NCBI GenBank assembly: GCA_016213405.1
Contig: JACRAM010000113.1
Span: 1-52,452, forward strand
Origin: Bacteroidota bacterium
Lineage (GTDB): Bacteria; Bacteroidota; Bacteroidia; Palsa-948
Length of the DNA stretch: 52,452 nucleotides
Reading direction: 5' to 3'
The notes below the pieces were generated by a model that saw only the letters and a list, made by a program, of their open reading frames with translations, searched no databases and was not told the origin of the DNA. This document shows, in pieces, positions 7,474 to 16,200 of the stretch (its first letter is position 1; each line of letters starts with the position of its first letter). Made by a program: the position numbers and the translations under genes.

Positions 7474-8460
7474 TTAATGTGCTGATTTAAACTTTTTGAT
7501 TTCTTCAATCAGTTTCGGAACCACTTCAAATGCATCTCCGCAAATTCCGTAGTTGGCGGCTTTGAAAAAAGGCGCTTCTTTATCTGTGTTAATTGCCACC
7601 ATCACTTTGGAAGAATTTACTCCGGCAAGATGTTGAATAGCTCCTGAAATTCCTATGGCGATATAAAGATTCGGAGCGATGGTGATTCCTGTCTGCCCAA
7701 CGTGCTCGTGATGCGGACGCCATCCCACATCGGCAACAGGTTTTGAGCAGGAAGTTGCGGCACCGAGAAGTTCAGCCAGTTGTTCAATCATTCCCCAGTT
7801 CTCAGGTCCTTTCAATCCTCTTCCGCCAGAGACAACAATCTCCGCTTCGGTGAGAACAATTTTATCAGATGTCTTTTTGGTTTCTTTGAATGTTGAATTA
7901 AAATCTGAATCACTGAAGGAGGGAGAAAAACTTTCTATCGCTGCGCTTCCTTCTCCGGTATCAAGATGAAAAGAGTTTGGATAAAGACCGATTATTTTTA
8001 TTTCGGAAGAAATGGTTACATCCGTCAATCCCTTTCCTGAAAAACATTTTTTGCGGATGGTGAGACCACCCCCTGCCCCTCCTCCAGAGGAGGGGAGTTG
8101 AACAGCACCTGCTACAAGTCCTGCTTTTAATTTCACGGCAACTCTTCCGGCAACAGAACGACCTGAATAAGTGTAAGAGACAATAACCACTTTCGCATTT
8201 TCTTTTTGTGATGCCTGCGCGATGGCGGAAGCGAATGCGGAAGGGTTCAGCGCATTCAGTTTATCGTTCTTCACCGACAAAACTTTTTGCGCTCCGTATT
8301 TTCCGAGCGACTTCATATCCTCATCGCTCACATTGCCGATGACAACAGCAGTTACATTTCCGCCAACTTGTTTTGCGATTTCAGAACCGTAAGAAATTGC
8401 TTCGTAAGTTGATTTCTTGAACTTACCTCCCCAATTCTCTGCAAAAATTAATACTGACAT
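7474..8460 (-). CDS. etfA: Electron transfer flavoprotein, alpha subunit
   Basis: 328 residues. The N-terminal domain (about 1-195) is the ETF fold shared with EtfB. The C-terminal FAD domain (about 205-325) carries VVSGGRGLKGPENW, VADVGWRPHHEHVGQTG, the FAD motif GISGAIQHLAGV and the tail VVPKLIEEIKK. With EtfB it forms the soluble heterodimer that passes electrons from acyl-CoA dehydrogenases to the quinone pool. It is the second gene of an etfB-etfA operon. A GC-rich palindrome at 8076-8095 encodes LPSSGGGAGGG at about residue 122-132, an extra glycine loop I do not expect in the family; it looks like an in-frame repeat insertion. Confidence 0.93.
   Translation of the reverse strand: MSVLIFAENWGGKFKKSTYEAISYGSEIAKQVGGNVTAVVIGNVSDEDMKSLGKYGAQKVLSVKNDKLNALNPSAFASAIAQASQKENAKVVIVSYTYSGRSVAGRVAVKLKAGLVAGAVQLPSSGGGAGGGLTIRKKCFSGKGLTDVTISSEIKIIGLYPNSFHLDTGEGSAAIESFSPSFSDSDFNSTFKETKKTSDKIVLTEAEIVVSGGRGLKGPENWGMIEQLAELLGAATSCSKPVADVGWRPHHEHVGQTGITIAPNLYIAIGISGAIQHLAGVNSSKVMVAINTDKEAPFFKAANYGICGDAFEVVPKLIEEIKKFKSAH
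8076..8095. repeat. GC-rich palindrome inside etfA
   Basis: CCCCTCCTC and GAGGAGGGG form a 9-bp perfect stem with a 2-base loop, within an otherwise conserved gene. It is similar in composition to the intergenic palindromes at 8475-8531 and 10508-10556. Confidence 0.7.
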
Positions 8461-8474
8461 ATATTTATTTTTAA

Positions 8475-8531
8475 AATCCCCCTGCTCGCAGGGCTCGCTT
8501 TCCCCCTTTAAAAGGGGGAGAAAGGGGGATT
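8475..8531. repeat. GC-rich palindrome between etfB and etfA
   Basis: AATCCCCC at the left pairs with GGGGGATT at the right, and an inner CCCCCTTT/AAAGGGGG stem sits between. It fills the etfB-etfA spacer, so both genes are probably still co-transcribed through it. The etfB stop codon lies in its right edge. Confidence 0.7.
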
Positions 8532-9267
8532 AAATTGCTTTCGCTTCCGTATGTAATAAGTTTACAAGTTCAGCCACATTATTCGGGTCAATCATTTTGC
8601 ATTCTCCTTTTGCCGGTGGCAAATCAAATTGAGCCGAACTGCTCAGCACTTCGCAAGCAGCAGGTTCAACCACCACAAGAGGTTTTGATCTGGCTGTCAT
8701 AATTCCGCGCATGTTCGGGATGCGTGGTTCTGACATTCCTTTCTGCGCGCCAGCCACAAACGGCAGTTTCATTTCCACCACTTCTTTTCCTCCGTCAATT
8801 TCTCTTTCGAGTGTTGCGGTTGTTCCGTTGATATCCAGTTTCGTAGCGACAGAAACCGATGGAATGCCCAACAATTCTCCAATCATCATCGGAACCTGTC
8901 CTCCGTTATAATCAATAGATTCTTTTCCTGAAAGAATTACATCGTATGTATTTTTCTTTATCACTTCCGCAATCTGAAAAGCCACAAAGTAAGCATCGGT
9001 TGGTTCTGCATTCACGCGGGTGGCATCATCGGCACCAATGGCAAGGGCTTTGCGGAGGTTGGGTTCGGTGTTGGCTTGCCCCACATTTATTACAGACACA
9101 GTTCCGCCCAATGCTTCTTTCAATTCAAGAGCTCGGGTTAAGGCAATTTCGTCAGAAGGATTTATTATGAACTGAACGCCTTGTGCGTTAAACGCTTTTT
9201 TATCAGGAGTGAAAGTTATTTTGGTGGTGGTGTCGGGAACCTGAGAAATGCAGACAAGAAATTTCAT
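8530..9267 (-). CDS. etfB: Electron transfer flavoprotein, beta subunit
   Basis: 245 residues from the ATG at 9265-9267. The longer open frame (44 more codons) is rejected because the family begins MKFLVCISQVPDT. Recognisable parts are NPSDEIALTRALELKE, IGADDATRV, GKESIDYNGGQVPMMIGELLG (the ETF-beta signature near 125-150) and MTARSKPL. EtfB binds AMP and pairs with EtfA. It is the first gene of the pair; a -7 box TATCTTTG lies 25 bp upstream. Confidence 0.94.
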   Translation of the reverse strand: MKFLVCISQVPDTTTKITFTPDKKAFNAQGVQFIINPSDEIALTRALELKEALGGTVSVINVGQANTEPNLRKALAIGADDATRVNAEPTDAYFVAFQIAEVIKKNTYDVILSGKESIDYNGGQVPMMIGELLGIPSVSVATKLDINGTTATLEREIDGGKEVVEMKLPFVAGAQKGMSEPRIPNMRGIMTARSKPLVVVEPAACEVLSSSAQFDLPPAKGECKMIDPNNVAELVNLLHTEAKAI

Positions 9268-9291
9268 AAATAATATTTTTTCAACGGGAAG

Positions 9292-9299
9292 CAAAGATA
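9292..9299 (-). promoter_or_regulatory. Putative -7 box of etfB-etfA
   Basis: TATCTTTG on the minus strand matches the Bacteroidota -7 consensus TAnnTTTG. No clear TTG is seen 19-20 bp upstream. Confidence 0.45.
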
Positions 9300-9424
9300 G
9301 AAGAAAATGGAAAGGTGGAATAGCGAATGAAGGAATAATGAGCCATCGCTTTGTAACATTCTTTTTTCGGTTATGGAATTTAATAATGACCTGCATCATG
9401 TTCTCAAACTAAAAACAAACTACC

Positions 9425-10495
9425 ATGAACAACACTACTTACTTCCGCAACCTTATCCGGATAAATTCCAAAAACAGCATTTGCAGCACACGCCTTGCTG
9501 AACAGTTCAGTAAACGGTTTATGATTGCCCTTGCACTTGTATCGGGTGGATGGCTCTTACATGCAAACGAGGCATCTGCCCAGAAAAAAAATGACAAACC
9601 AGTTTATACCTGCCGATTGCCTTTGAATGACCGACCCTACACCTGTTGCTTGAAATCAATCAAAGTCTGTGAATTGCCTGTTAGTGATTGTAAGAATAAT
9701 GTATTGCCTTCAAAAGAAACCGAGCAAGTAAAGGAAAATGACTATGCACCGAAAGTTCACCCCAAATGCGGACTGGATTTGCTTATCAAAACGGTTGAAG
9801 TGAGAGATGAATCAGAAAATCTTGCGGATAAACCGATTGAAAACCTGTTGGTTATTGAAACACTTCCGAAAACAATTGTTGAAGAGAACGTTGTCATTAA
9901 AGACATTGAATCAGAAATTCCTGAACCGCTGGAGGAACTAACATCAGATATTCAGGAAGCACCTTATGAGGAATTTATTCAGCCCATCACGTATACCTGC
10001 GTGCTTTATGATCCATATCCGGCAGAAGAAATCCTTCCCCTAACTGACCCGATTGTTGAATCTGAGCTGGGAGCAGGCGGACTAGTGACTATGGGTGAAG
10101 ACTTTCAGACTATAAAGGGAGAAGAAGTGTATGAAATGGATAATGTAAAATGGCTAATGGCTAATGGAAATACATCAACCATCAACCCCGTAGGAAACAA
10201 TTCCAACGGGGTAAACCATCATCAACCATTAACCATTGATTTGACTTGTTATCCCAATCCAACAGCAAACGGTTTGGTTACAATAAAATATTCGGTGAAA
10301 GAAAACAGTTCAACCGGCATGGTGCTGTTTGATATGAATGGAAACCTTGCAAAGACATTGCTTGCTCCGCAAAATTTAGAGGCATCAGATTATCAAAGCC
10401 AATTTGACCTGAGCGATTTGCAGGACGGAATTTATTTCTGCCAGTTAATATCGGGAGGAAATAAAACTACAACGAGAATCGTTATAAGTAAATAA
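9425..10495 (+). CDS. Secreted protein of unknown function with T9SS type A tail
   Basis: 356 residues. A signal peptide with a long basic lead (hydrophobic core FMIALALVSGGWLL, cleavage after EASAQ) is followed by a Cys-containing segment (YTCRLPLNDRPYTCC, VCELP) and a strongly acidic middle part rich in Glu, Ile and Pro (about 90-230), with a second YTCVLYDPYP motif near 193. The type A sorting domain begins at CYPNPTANG (about 278) and ends TTRIVISK. I recognise no catalytic domain; the acidic, Pro-rich body suggests an extended surface protein. The stretch before the tail (10143-10240) contains short words TAATGG and CCATTA in inverted order. Confidence 0.75.
   Translation: MNNTTYFRNLIRINSKNSICSTRLAEQFSKRFMIALALVSGGWLLHANEASAQKKNDKPVYTCRLPLNDRPYTCCLKSIKVCELPVSDCKNNVLPSKETEQVKENDYAPKVHPKCGLDLLIKTVEVRDESENLADKPIENLLVIETLPKTIVEENVVIKDIESEIPEPLEELTSDIQEAPYEEFIQPITYTCVLYDPYPAEEILPLTDPIVESELGAGGLVTMGEDFQTIKGEEVYEMDNVKWLMANGNTSTINPVGNNSNGVNHHQPLTIDLTCYPNPTANGLVTIKYSVKENSSTGMVLFDMNGNLAKTLLAPQNLEASDYQSQFDLSDLQDGIYFCQLISGGNKTTTRIVISK
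10143..10242. repeat. Short-word inverted repeat upstream of a type A sorting domain
   Basis: GGCTAATGGCTAATGG on the left and AACCATTAACCATTG on the right, with ATCAACCATCAACC between. It encodes KWLMANGNTS and HHQPLTIDL directly in front of CYPNPT. Confidence 0.55.
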
Positions 10496-10507
10496 CTCAA
10501 TCCAACA

Positions 10508-10556
10508 CCCCCTCTACGTCTCCCCCAAGGGGGAGATGTCCGAAGGACAGAGGGGG
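10508..10556. repeat. Nested GC-rich palindrome
   Basis: Outer stem CCCCCTCT (10508-10515) with AGAGGGGG (10549-10556); inner stem CTCCCCC/GGGGGAG at 10520-10535. It lies 13 bp after a gene stop and may stop transcription, but no T-run follows. Confidence 0.65.
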
Positions 10557-10588
10557 CAGGGTATGAGGCAACAGGGGCAGGGCGAAGG

Positions 10589-10610
10589 TCCGAAGGACTC
10601 CTTCGGAGAA
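10589..10610. repeat. Dispersed palindrome TCCGAAGGACTCCTTCGGA, copy 1
   Basis: The 19-base palindromic word is followed by GAA. Closely related copies lie at 34067-34093, 36361-36382 and 45619-45641. Confidence 0.7.
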
Positions 10611-10624
10611 TCTGTTCCTGCCTG

Positions 10625-10660
10625 CCTGCCGAAGCGAAAGCATAGGCAGGTTTTTGTTTT
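10625..10660 (+). terminator. Probable intrinsic terminator
   Basis: Stem CCTGCC (10625-10630) with GGCAGG (10645-10650), followed by TTTTTGTTTT. A nested GC-rich loop may extend it. It would end the transcript of the secreted protein gene ending at 10495. Confidence 0.5.
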
Positions 10661-10726
10661 CACTCATAAGCAGGAAAGAGCCCTAACTCTTTTTTTGCTA
10701 TAAAAAGCGAGCTTTTTGAAACAGAA

Positions 10727-10936
10727 AGCCAGCTTAACAAAATGGTTAGCCAGCTAACCAGCTTGAAAAGCCAGCTAACCAAAACGGATAGCCAGCTAAC
10801 CAACTTGAAAAGCCAGATTAACCAAACGGATAGCCAGCTAACCAGTTTGAAAAGCCAGATTAACCAAACGGATAGCCAGCTAACCAGCTTGAAAAGCCAG
10901 ATTAACCAAACGGATAGCCAGCTAATCAAGTTTTAA
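10727..10936. repeat. Array of about ten 21-bp units
   Basis: Units of the form GCCAGCTAACCANNTTGAAAA alternate with GCCAGATTAACCAAACGGATA. The array therefore has a 21-bp unit and a 42-bp higher period. 21 bp equals three 7-bp words, and CTAACC/TTAACC words recur within units. Both strands are open through the array, so open frames here are expected by construction. The rest of the 512-bp gap (10496-11007) holds the palindromes and terminator listed separately. Confidence 0.9.
10742..10936 (+). CDS. Possible small heptad-repeat (coiled-coil-like) protein
   Basis: 64 residues made of seven-residue units SQLTSLK and SQINQTD repeated to the stop. Leu or Ile and Ser recur at fixed positions, as in a coiled coil, because the DNA unit is 21 bp. 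There is no signal peptide, domain or convincing promoter; the frame is open 24 codons further upstream without a usable start. It could be a real coiled-coil peptide or merely the translation of a tandem repeat; I favour the latter slightly. Confidence 0.25.
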   Translation: MVSQLTSLKSQLTKTDSQLTNLKSQINQTDSQLTSLKSQINQTDSQLTSLKSQINQTDSQLIKF

Positions 10937-10973
10937 AAGCCAGCTTAATGTGAAGGAATAGTTGAGATTTATT

Positions 10974-11003
10974 TTGCGCTGTGAAAAGAAAGAGGTAGAT
11001 TTG
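10974..11003 (+). promoter_or_regulatory. Putative promoter of the gene at 11008
   Basis: TTG at 10974-10976, a 19-bp spacer and TAGATTTG at 10996-11003 fit the Bacteroidota -33/-7 pattern well. The start codon follows only 5 bp later, so the transcript would be nearly leaderless, or translation would start at the second ATG (11014). Confidence 0.5.
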
Positions 11004-11007
11004 TGGA

Positions 11008-12972
11008 ATGAAAATGAAATTACTTTCCTTGTTTATTGTTATTAGTGGGATTGCAAATGCGCAATGCCAGGCTGCATTCACATATAGCGTAAGCGGCAAT
11101 AATATATATCTGACTGATGCTTCCACTTATAGCACTGCTATCAACTATGAATGGACATTCTACAACAATTGCGGAAGCGAATTAACGTATTTCAGCAATC
11201 CCCCGCAATGGCCCTTTACTACTCCTTATGCAGGTGATTACAAAGTTTGGCTTCATATTTCAGACGGTAATTTATGCAACAGCACTTTTTATGATACAAT
11301 TACGGTTAGTGGAACTCATCCGCCATGCAGTGCATCGTTTTCTAATTGGAAAGATACTTCAATACATAAAATGGGATTCTATGTAAATGCACCCTGCTAT
11401 TCCAAAAAATGGTTCTGGGATTTCGGAGATGGAAATCAAGACACTGCGATAAATTTGGGTTATGCACCAGCAGTTTATCATAATTATTTTACATCTGGAA
11501 CTTATACAGTTTGCACAAAAGTTATTACCCAGGCAAACGATACTTGTTCTTTTTGTGATACAGTTAATATAGTTATACCTGCCAGCCTTAACGGAACAAT
11601 ATTTTCAGATGCAAATTCCAACTGTATAAAAGACGGAGGGGATATTTCTCTTGCCAACTGGATGGTTCAGGCGCAAAATACATCTTCGCTAACTAACTAT
11701 TATGGAGTGGCTGCATCGAATGGCGATTACAATGTGCAGGTTCCAGCGGGTAATTATGATGTGAGTTTATTGCCTCTGAACAATTATTGGAATCAGGTTT
11801 GCCCTTTATTACCTTCTTCCTATTCTGTTTCTGTAAATAATGATGATACAGTTCTCAATTTAAATTTCGGAATGCAGGCAGCAGTCAGTTGTGCCGATTT
11901 AACAGTGGGAATCGGAACAGCGAATCAGCGCAGATGTTTGAAGAATAATTTTTTCTATATACAAGGATCTAACAACGGAACAGTTCCTGTTTCAAATGCA
12001 TTGTTGAAAGTGAATTTCGATGCTAAAATTATTCCACTAAGTTCAACACTGCCCTGGGATAGTATTTCCGGTACAGAATATTTTTGGAAACTTGGAACAA
12101 TGAATCCGGGGCAATCGGTTTCATTCACTGTTACTGATTCTGTTTCATGCAGCGCATGGTGGGGAGATACACTTTTATCCTATGCTCAGATTTTACCTTT
12201 GGCAGGCGATTGTAATACACTTAATAATTATGTGGAAGATGTATCAGTTGTTACTGGTTCTTTTGATCCGAACGAAAAAAAAGCAGTTACTACTACGAAC
12301 AAAGCTCCAATCATTCAGGGAAATATTTTACAAACAGACACAATTACTTATACGATAGCTTTTCAGAATACCGGAACGGATACTGCTTTCAATGTTACTG
12401 TGTTCGATGAGCTTGATCCGAGTCTAACTGTATCTTCAGTGATAAGCGGGATAAGCAGCCATCCATATACTCTTCAAATACTCGGAACAAATGTTCTTAA
12501 ATGGACATTTAACAATATTCTTTTGCCCGACAGTAATGTGAATGAACCTGCAAGCCATGGATTCATTAAGTTTAAAGTTCTGCAAAAGCCGAATAATCCC
12601 ATCGGAACAGTTATAAGCAACTATGCTGGAATTGTATTTGACTATAATACTTCTGTGAATACTGATACGGTTATGCTGATAGTAAGCACTCCAACAGCAA
12701 TTTATGAAAGCAAAGGAGAAAATAATTCAATCAGTGTTTCCCCCAACCCCACCAGCGGAGTTTTCACCATCCAATCCTCAGACCCTTCGGCTTCGCTCAG
12801 GGTGACAGCAATTGAAATTGTAAATCTTCTTGGAGAAAAAACCTATTCAACTCAGTTAACTCAATCAACTCAATTAACCATTAACCTTTCCGACAAGCCC
12901 AACGGAGTTTACTTTCTCCAGTTCACCACCGAGAAAGGCATAGCGAGAAAGAAAATTGTAATCAGCAAATAA
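11008..12972 (+). CDS. Secreted multidomain surface protein with T9SS type A tail
   Basis: 654 residues: signal peptide MKMKLLSLFIVISGIANAQ, two PKD-like Ig domains (about 24-110 and 111-195; WFWDFGDGNQDT is the PKD signature), an SdrD_B-like domain (about 197-290, GTIFSDANSNCIKDGGD), a domain with DUF11-like features common in Bacteroidota (about 380-550; FDPNEKKA, ITYTIAFQNTGTDTAFNV, GIVFDYN) and a type A sorting domain (from about 573, VSPNPTSGVF, ending ARKKIVISK). Likely a large adhesin or matrix protein anchored after T9SS export; no enzymatic domain is seen. The sorting tail includes two repeat-derived inserts (12776-12896). Confidence 0.85.
   Translation: MKMKLLSLFIVISGIANAQCQAAFTYSVSGNNIYLTDASTYSTAINYEWTFYNNCGSELTYFSNPPQWPFTTPYAGDYKVWLHISDGNLCNSTFYDTITVSGTHPPCSASFSNWKDTSIHKMGFYVNAPCYSKKWFWDFGDGNQDTAINLGYAPAVYHNYFTSGTYTVCTKVITQANDTCSFCDTVNIVIPASLNGTIFSDANSNCIKDGGDISLANWMVQAQNTSSLTNYYGVAASNGDYNVQVPAGNYDVSLLPLNNYWNQVCPLLPSSYSVSVNNDDTVLNLNFGMQAAVSCADLTVGIGTANQRRCLKNNFFYIQGSNNGTVPVSNALLKVNFDAKIIPLSSTLPWDSISGTEYFWKLGTMNPGQSVSFTVTDSVSCSAWWGDTLLSYAQILPLAGDCNTLNNYVEDVSVVTGSFDPNEKKAVTTTNKAPIIQGNILQTDTITYTIAFQNTGTDTAFNVTVFDELDPSLTVSSVISGISSHPYTLQILGTNVLKWTFNNILLPDSNVNEPASHGFIKFKVLQKPNNPIGTVISNYAGIVFDYNTSVNTDTVMLIVSTPTAIYESKGENNSISVSPNPTSGVFTIQSSDPSASLRVTAIEIVNLLGEKTYSTQLTQSTQLTINLSDKPNGVYFLQFTTEKGIARKKIVISK
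12776..12896. repeat. Two dispersed-repeat pieces inside a type A sorting tail
   Basis: GACCCTTCGGCTTCGCTCAG (starts 12780) is palindromic and encodes SDPSASLRV. At 12847-12890, near-tandem words CTCAGTTAA, CTCAATCAA, CTCAATTAA encode QLTQSTQLTIN. Both lie in loops between the beta strands of the tail. Confidence 0.55.
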
Positions 12973-13117
12973 ATAAGGAATACTTTGTATCATTATCCCG
13001 AAGGGGATTCCTTTGGAGTTCGGAGAGACTCTTCGGGAAAAGAGACCCCTTCCCTCATAGGGACAGCGTCCGGCAAAAATTACTTCCTCTTTATTAGGCA
13101 GTCTGCTTTGATAAACG

Positions 13118-13198
13118 TACCTTTGTTCAGTTTAAAAAGATACCTTATATTTTTTTTCATAACTAAAGGCAACCAATGATGATTTTCTCGTCATATTA
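13118..13198 (+). promoter_or_regulatory. Promoter and conserved leader of the first giant PKD protein
   Basis: TACCTTTG at 13118-13125 followed by TTCAGTT, then the leader block CTAAAGGCAAC at 13163-13173 and ATTTTCTCGTC at 13182-13192. The same order and spacing occur in front of the gene at 17083. The remaining upstream gap (12973-13117) holds palindromic words around CCGAAGGGGATTCCTTTGG. Confidence 0.6.
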
Positions 13199-13204
13199 AT
13201 AGAT

Positions 13205-16200
13205 ATGAAGAACATTAATAAAACATTTTTTTATTTTTTTCTGAAAAGTTTATTTCTTCTTCTCATTTTATTTAGCTTTTGTATTGACGGTTTCCCGCAA
13301 AAGAATGTAGGAGCGAACAAAATTATTTCTGATTCAGCAGCTATTCCTTTTTACATTACAAAAAACAAAGTATTGCCTGTTGAAAAAAATCACAACCCAC
13401 AACAAAAACCCATCGCACCTTCTGCAAAAAAAATTCCTCCTATAACTTTCGCTGGAGAAATTTGTAACAATGGTATTGACGATGACGGTGATGGCTTGAT
13501 TGATTTGAATGACACAGCGGAATGCGTGTGCAACGGATTTGGCGGAGGCAGCAGTTCTGTTCCATCCTTAATACCTAATCAATCATTTGAACAAATGAAT
13601 TGCTGCCCCAGTAGTTATAGTCAGGTTTCATGTGCTACCGGATGGATACAAGCATCAACTGCCACCTCTGATTACATGAATACCTGCGGTATTGTTTTTG
13701 GTGCGGCTACTTCTGCAGGGCTTGTTCCTTTCCCTGATGGTAATGGAATTTTGGGTGCAATTTTTAGTCCGGGCTGGCAGGAATATGTTGGTTCTTGCTT
13801 ATCATCACCCATGCTTGCAGGACAATCATACACTCTTCAAATGAATATTGCTTCAACTCCTATTGATAATTTCGGTGGTGTTTGTAATGGTGGCGTGATA
13901 GATTTTTCAGCAATTGACATAGTTATTTATGGAAGTACTAATTGCGGCAACCTGCCTTTCTCCGGAGTGGGATGCCCTCCTTCTCCATGGCAAGTGTTAG
14001 GATTCACTAATTACACACCTGTAAGTTCATGGGGAATAATATCCATCACTTTTACACCACCCGTAAATATTAATGCAATAATTTTTGGCTCACCCTGCAC
14101 ACTTCCTCCGAGTTATTCTCCGCCATCAGGATGTTATCCTTATTTTTATTATGATAATATATTGCTGAATACTACCGCCTCCTTTTCCCCTCTTACCATT
14201 AACCAAACTGGAATCTATTGTCAAAACAATATCGTCATAACATCGCATACCGATACTTCGGGCGGAACGTGGCAATGGTATGAAAACGGAATAGCCATTG
14301 CTGGGCAAAACGATTCCATTTTAGATATTTCCGGTAATAATTTGCCTCCAGGAGCTTACACGGCTGTTTATACAGTTGGAAGCAATTGTGATATGATTAC
14401 AGATACTGTTCCTGTACCTCCCCCACCTATCGTTGCCAACTTCAGCGCCACATCAGTTTGCCTTGGCAATCCAACCCTGTTTACCGATCTTTCTACAGGC
14501 GGAGCAACTTCATGGAGTTGGAGCTTTGGCGATGGCAATACTTCTACGCTGCAAAATCCTTCCAACACGTATGCAGCCGCAGGAAATTATACTGTAACAC
14601 TTACTGTTTTAGGAGCAGGGGGTTGTGATTCTGCCATTCCATATCCTATAACAGTATATCCACAACCCCTTGCTGCTTTTGTCGCTACAACGGTTTGTCT
14701 TGGTAATGCCACCCAATTCACCGACCAATCCACAGGCGGTGGAACAGCATGGAACTGGAATTTTGGAGACGGAAACACTTCCACCCTTCAAAGCCCTTCA
14801 CACACTTACTCTGCTTCCGGAACTTATACCGCCACATTAAATGTATCTGCAACACCGGGCGGATGTAATTCTGTTATTACGCAGGTGGTGACGGTAAACG
14901 CTCAGCCAACAGCAAATTTTTCTGCAACCTCTGTTTGCATAAACAATCCCACACAGTTCACCGATTTGTCTACCGGTGGAGGAACTTCATGGAGCTGGAA
15001 CTTTGGCGATGGAAATACATCCACTCTGCAGAATCCTTCCAACACCTATGCTGCTTCTGGAAATTATACTGTGACATTAACTGTAACCGCGCCTGGTGGA
15101 TGCACGTCAACATTTTCTCTTCCTGCCACGGTGTATCCGCAAGCAATTGCTAATTTTTCTGCAACCACCGTTTGCGTGAACACACCTTCCACTCAGTTTG
15201 CTGATTTGTCAACAGGTGCTGCCACCTGGAACTGGAATTTTGGCGATCCTGCATCAGGAGGAAATAATATTTCCAGCCAGCAAAATCCATCACACTCCTA
15301 TACAGCATCGGGAACCTATTCTGTTACACTTATTGCTACTACCAACAACGGATGTTCTGATACGCTCACGCAAATCATCACCGTAAATCCAAAACCCGCA
15401 GCAACATTCATTGTAACAACCGCCTGTTTTAATAACGCTACTGTTTTCACCGATTTATCCACCGGAAATCCTACCCAATGGGATTGGGATTTTGGCGATG
15501 GAAATGACACAACACTGCAAAATCCTTCTCACACCTACAACACAGCGGGAACTTATACCGCCACACTCATTGCCACAAACACTAACGGATGCAAGGATAC
15601 TATTGCTCTTGTTGTTACCGTGAACCCGCTTCCGTTCGCCAACTTCAGTGCAACAAGTGTTTGCGTTGGCAATACAACCTGCTTTGTTGATTCAACAACC
15701 ATTTCTTCAGGAGCCGTTACCGGCTGGGGCTGGAATTTTGGAGATCCCAATTCGGGAGCAAATAATATTTCCAATCTTCAAAACCCTTGTCATCTTTTTA
15801 CCGCTTCAGGAAATTTTGTGGTGATACTCACCGCTACATCCAACAACGGATGCCAGAGTACAACCAACCTGCCTGTGGTGGTTTATTCTCTTCCGGTTGC
15901 CGCTTTCACTGCTAACAATGTTTGTCAGAACATACAAACATCTTTCACCGATGGTTCATTCAACGTAACGCAGTGGGCTTGGAATTTTGGTGATGGAAAT
16001 ACTTCTGCCCTTCAAAGTCCCGGTCATATTTATCAGCAGAGCGGAACATACACCGTAACGCTCATTGTTACTTCAGCCGGAAGTTGCACCGATACCGTCA
16101 CCGGTACTGTTACGGTATATCCTCTTCCTGTTCCCAGCTTCATTGCCGACAGTGTTTGCGAAGGGCTGCCCACTTCCTTTACCGATTTATCCTTGGTGTC

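Noticed and set aside
10660-10929. 89-codon minus-strand frame with repeated SWLSVWLIWLFK units
   Set aside because: It is the mirror reading of the 21-bp array; every frame through such an array without stop words stays open. Trp-rich hydrophobic repeats of this sort are not a known family.
10727-10936. Possible CRISPR array
   Set aside because: Units are contiguous 21-bp repeats without unique spacers, and no cas gene is present.
12985-13179. 64-codon frame between the 11008 and 13205 genes
   Set aside because: It starts with TTG, overlaps palindromic repeat words and the promoter/leader of the next gene, and its composition is not protein-like.
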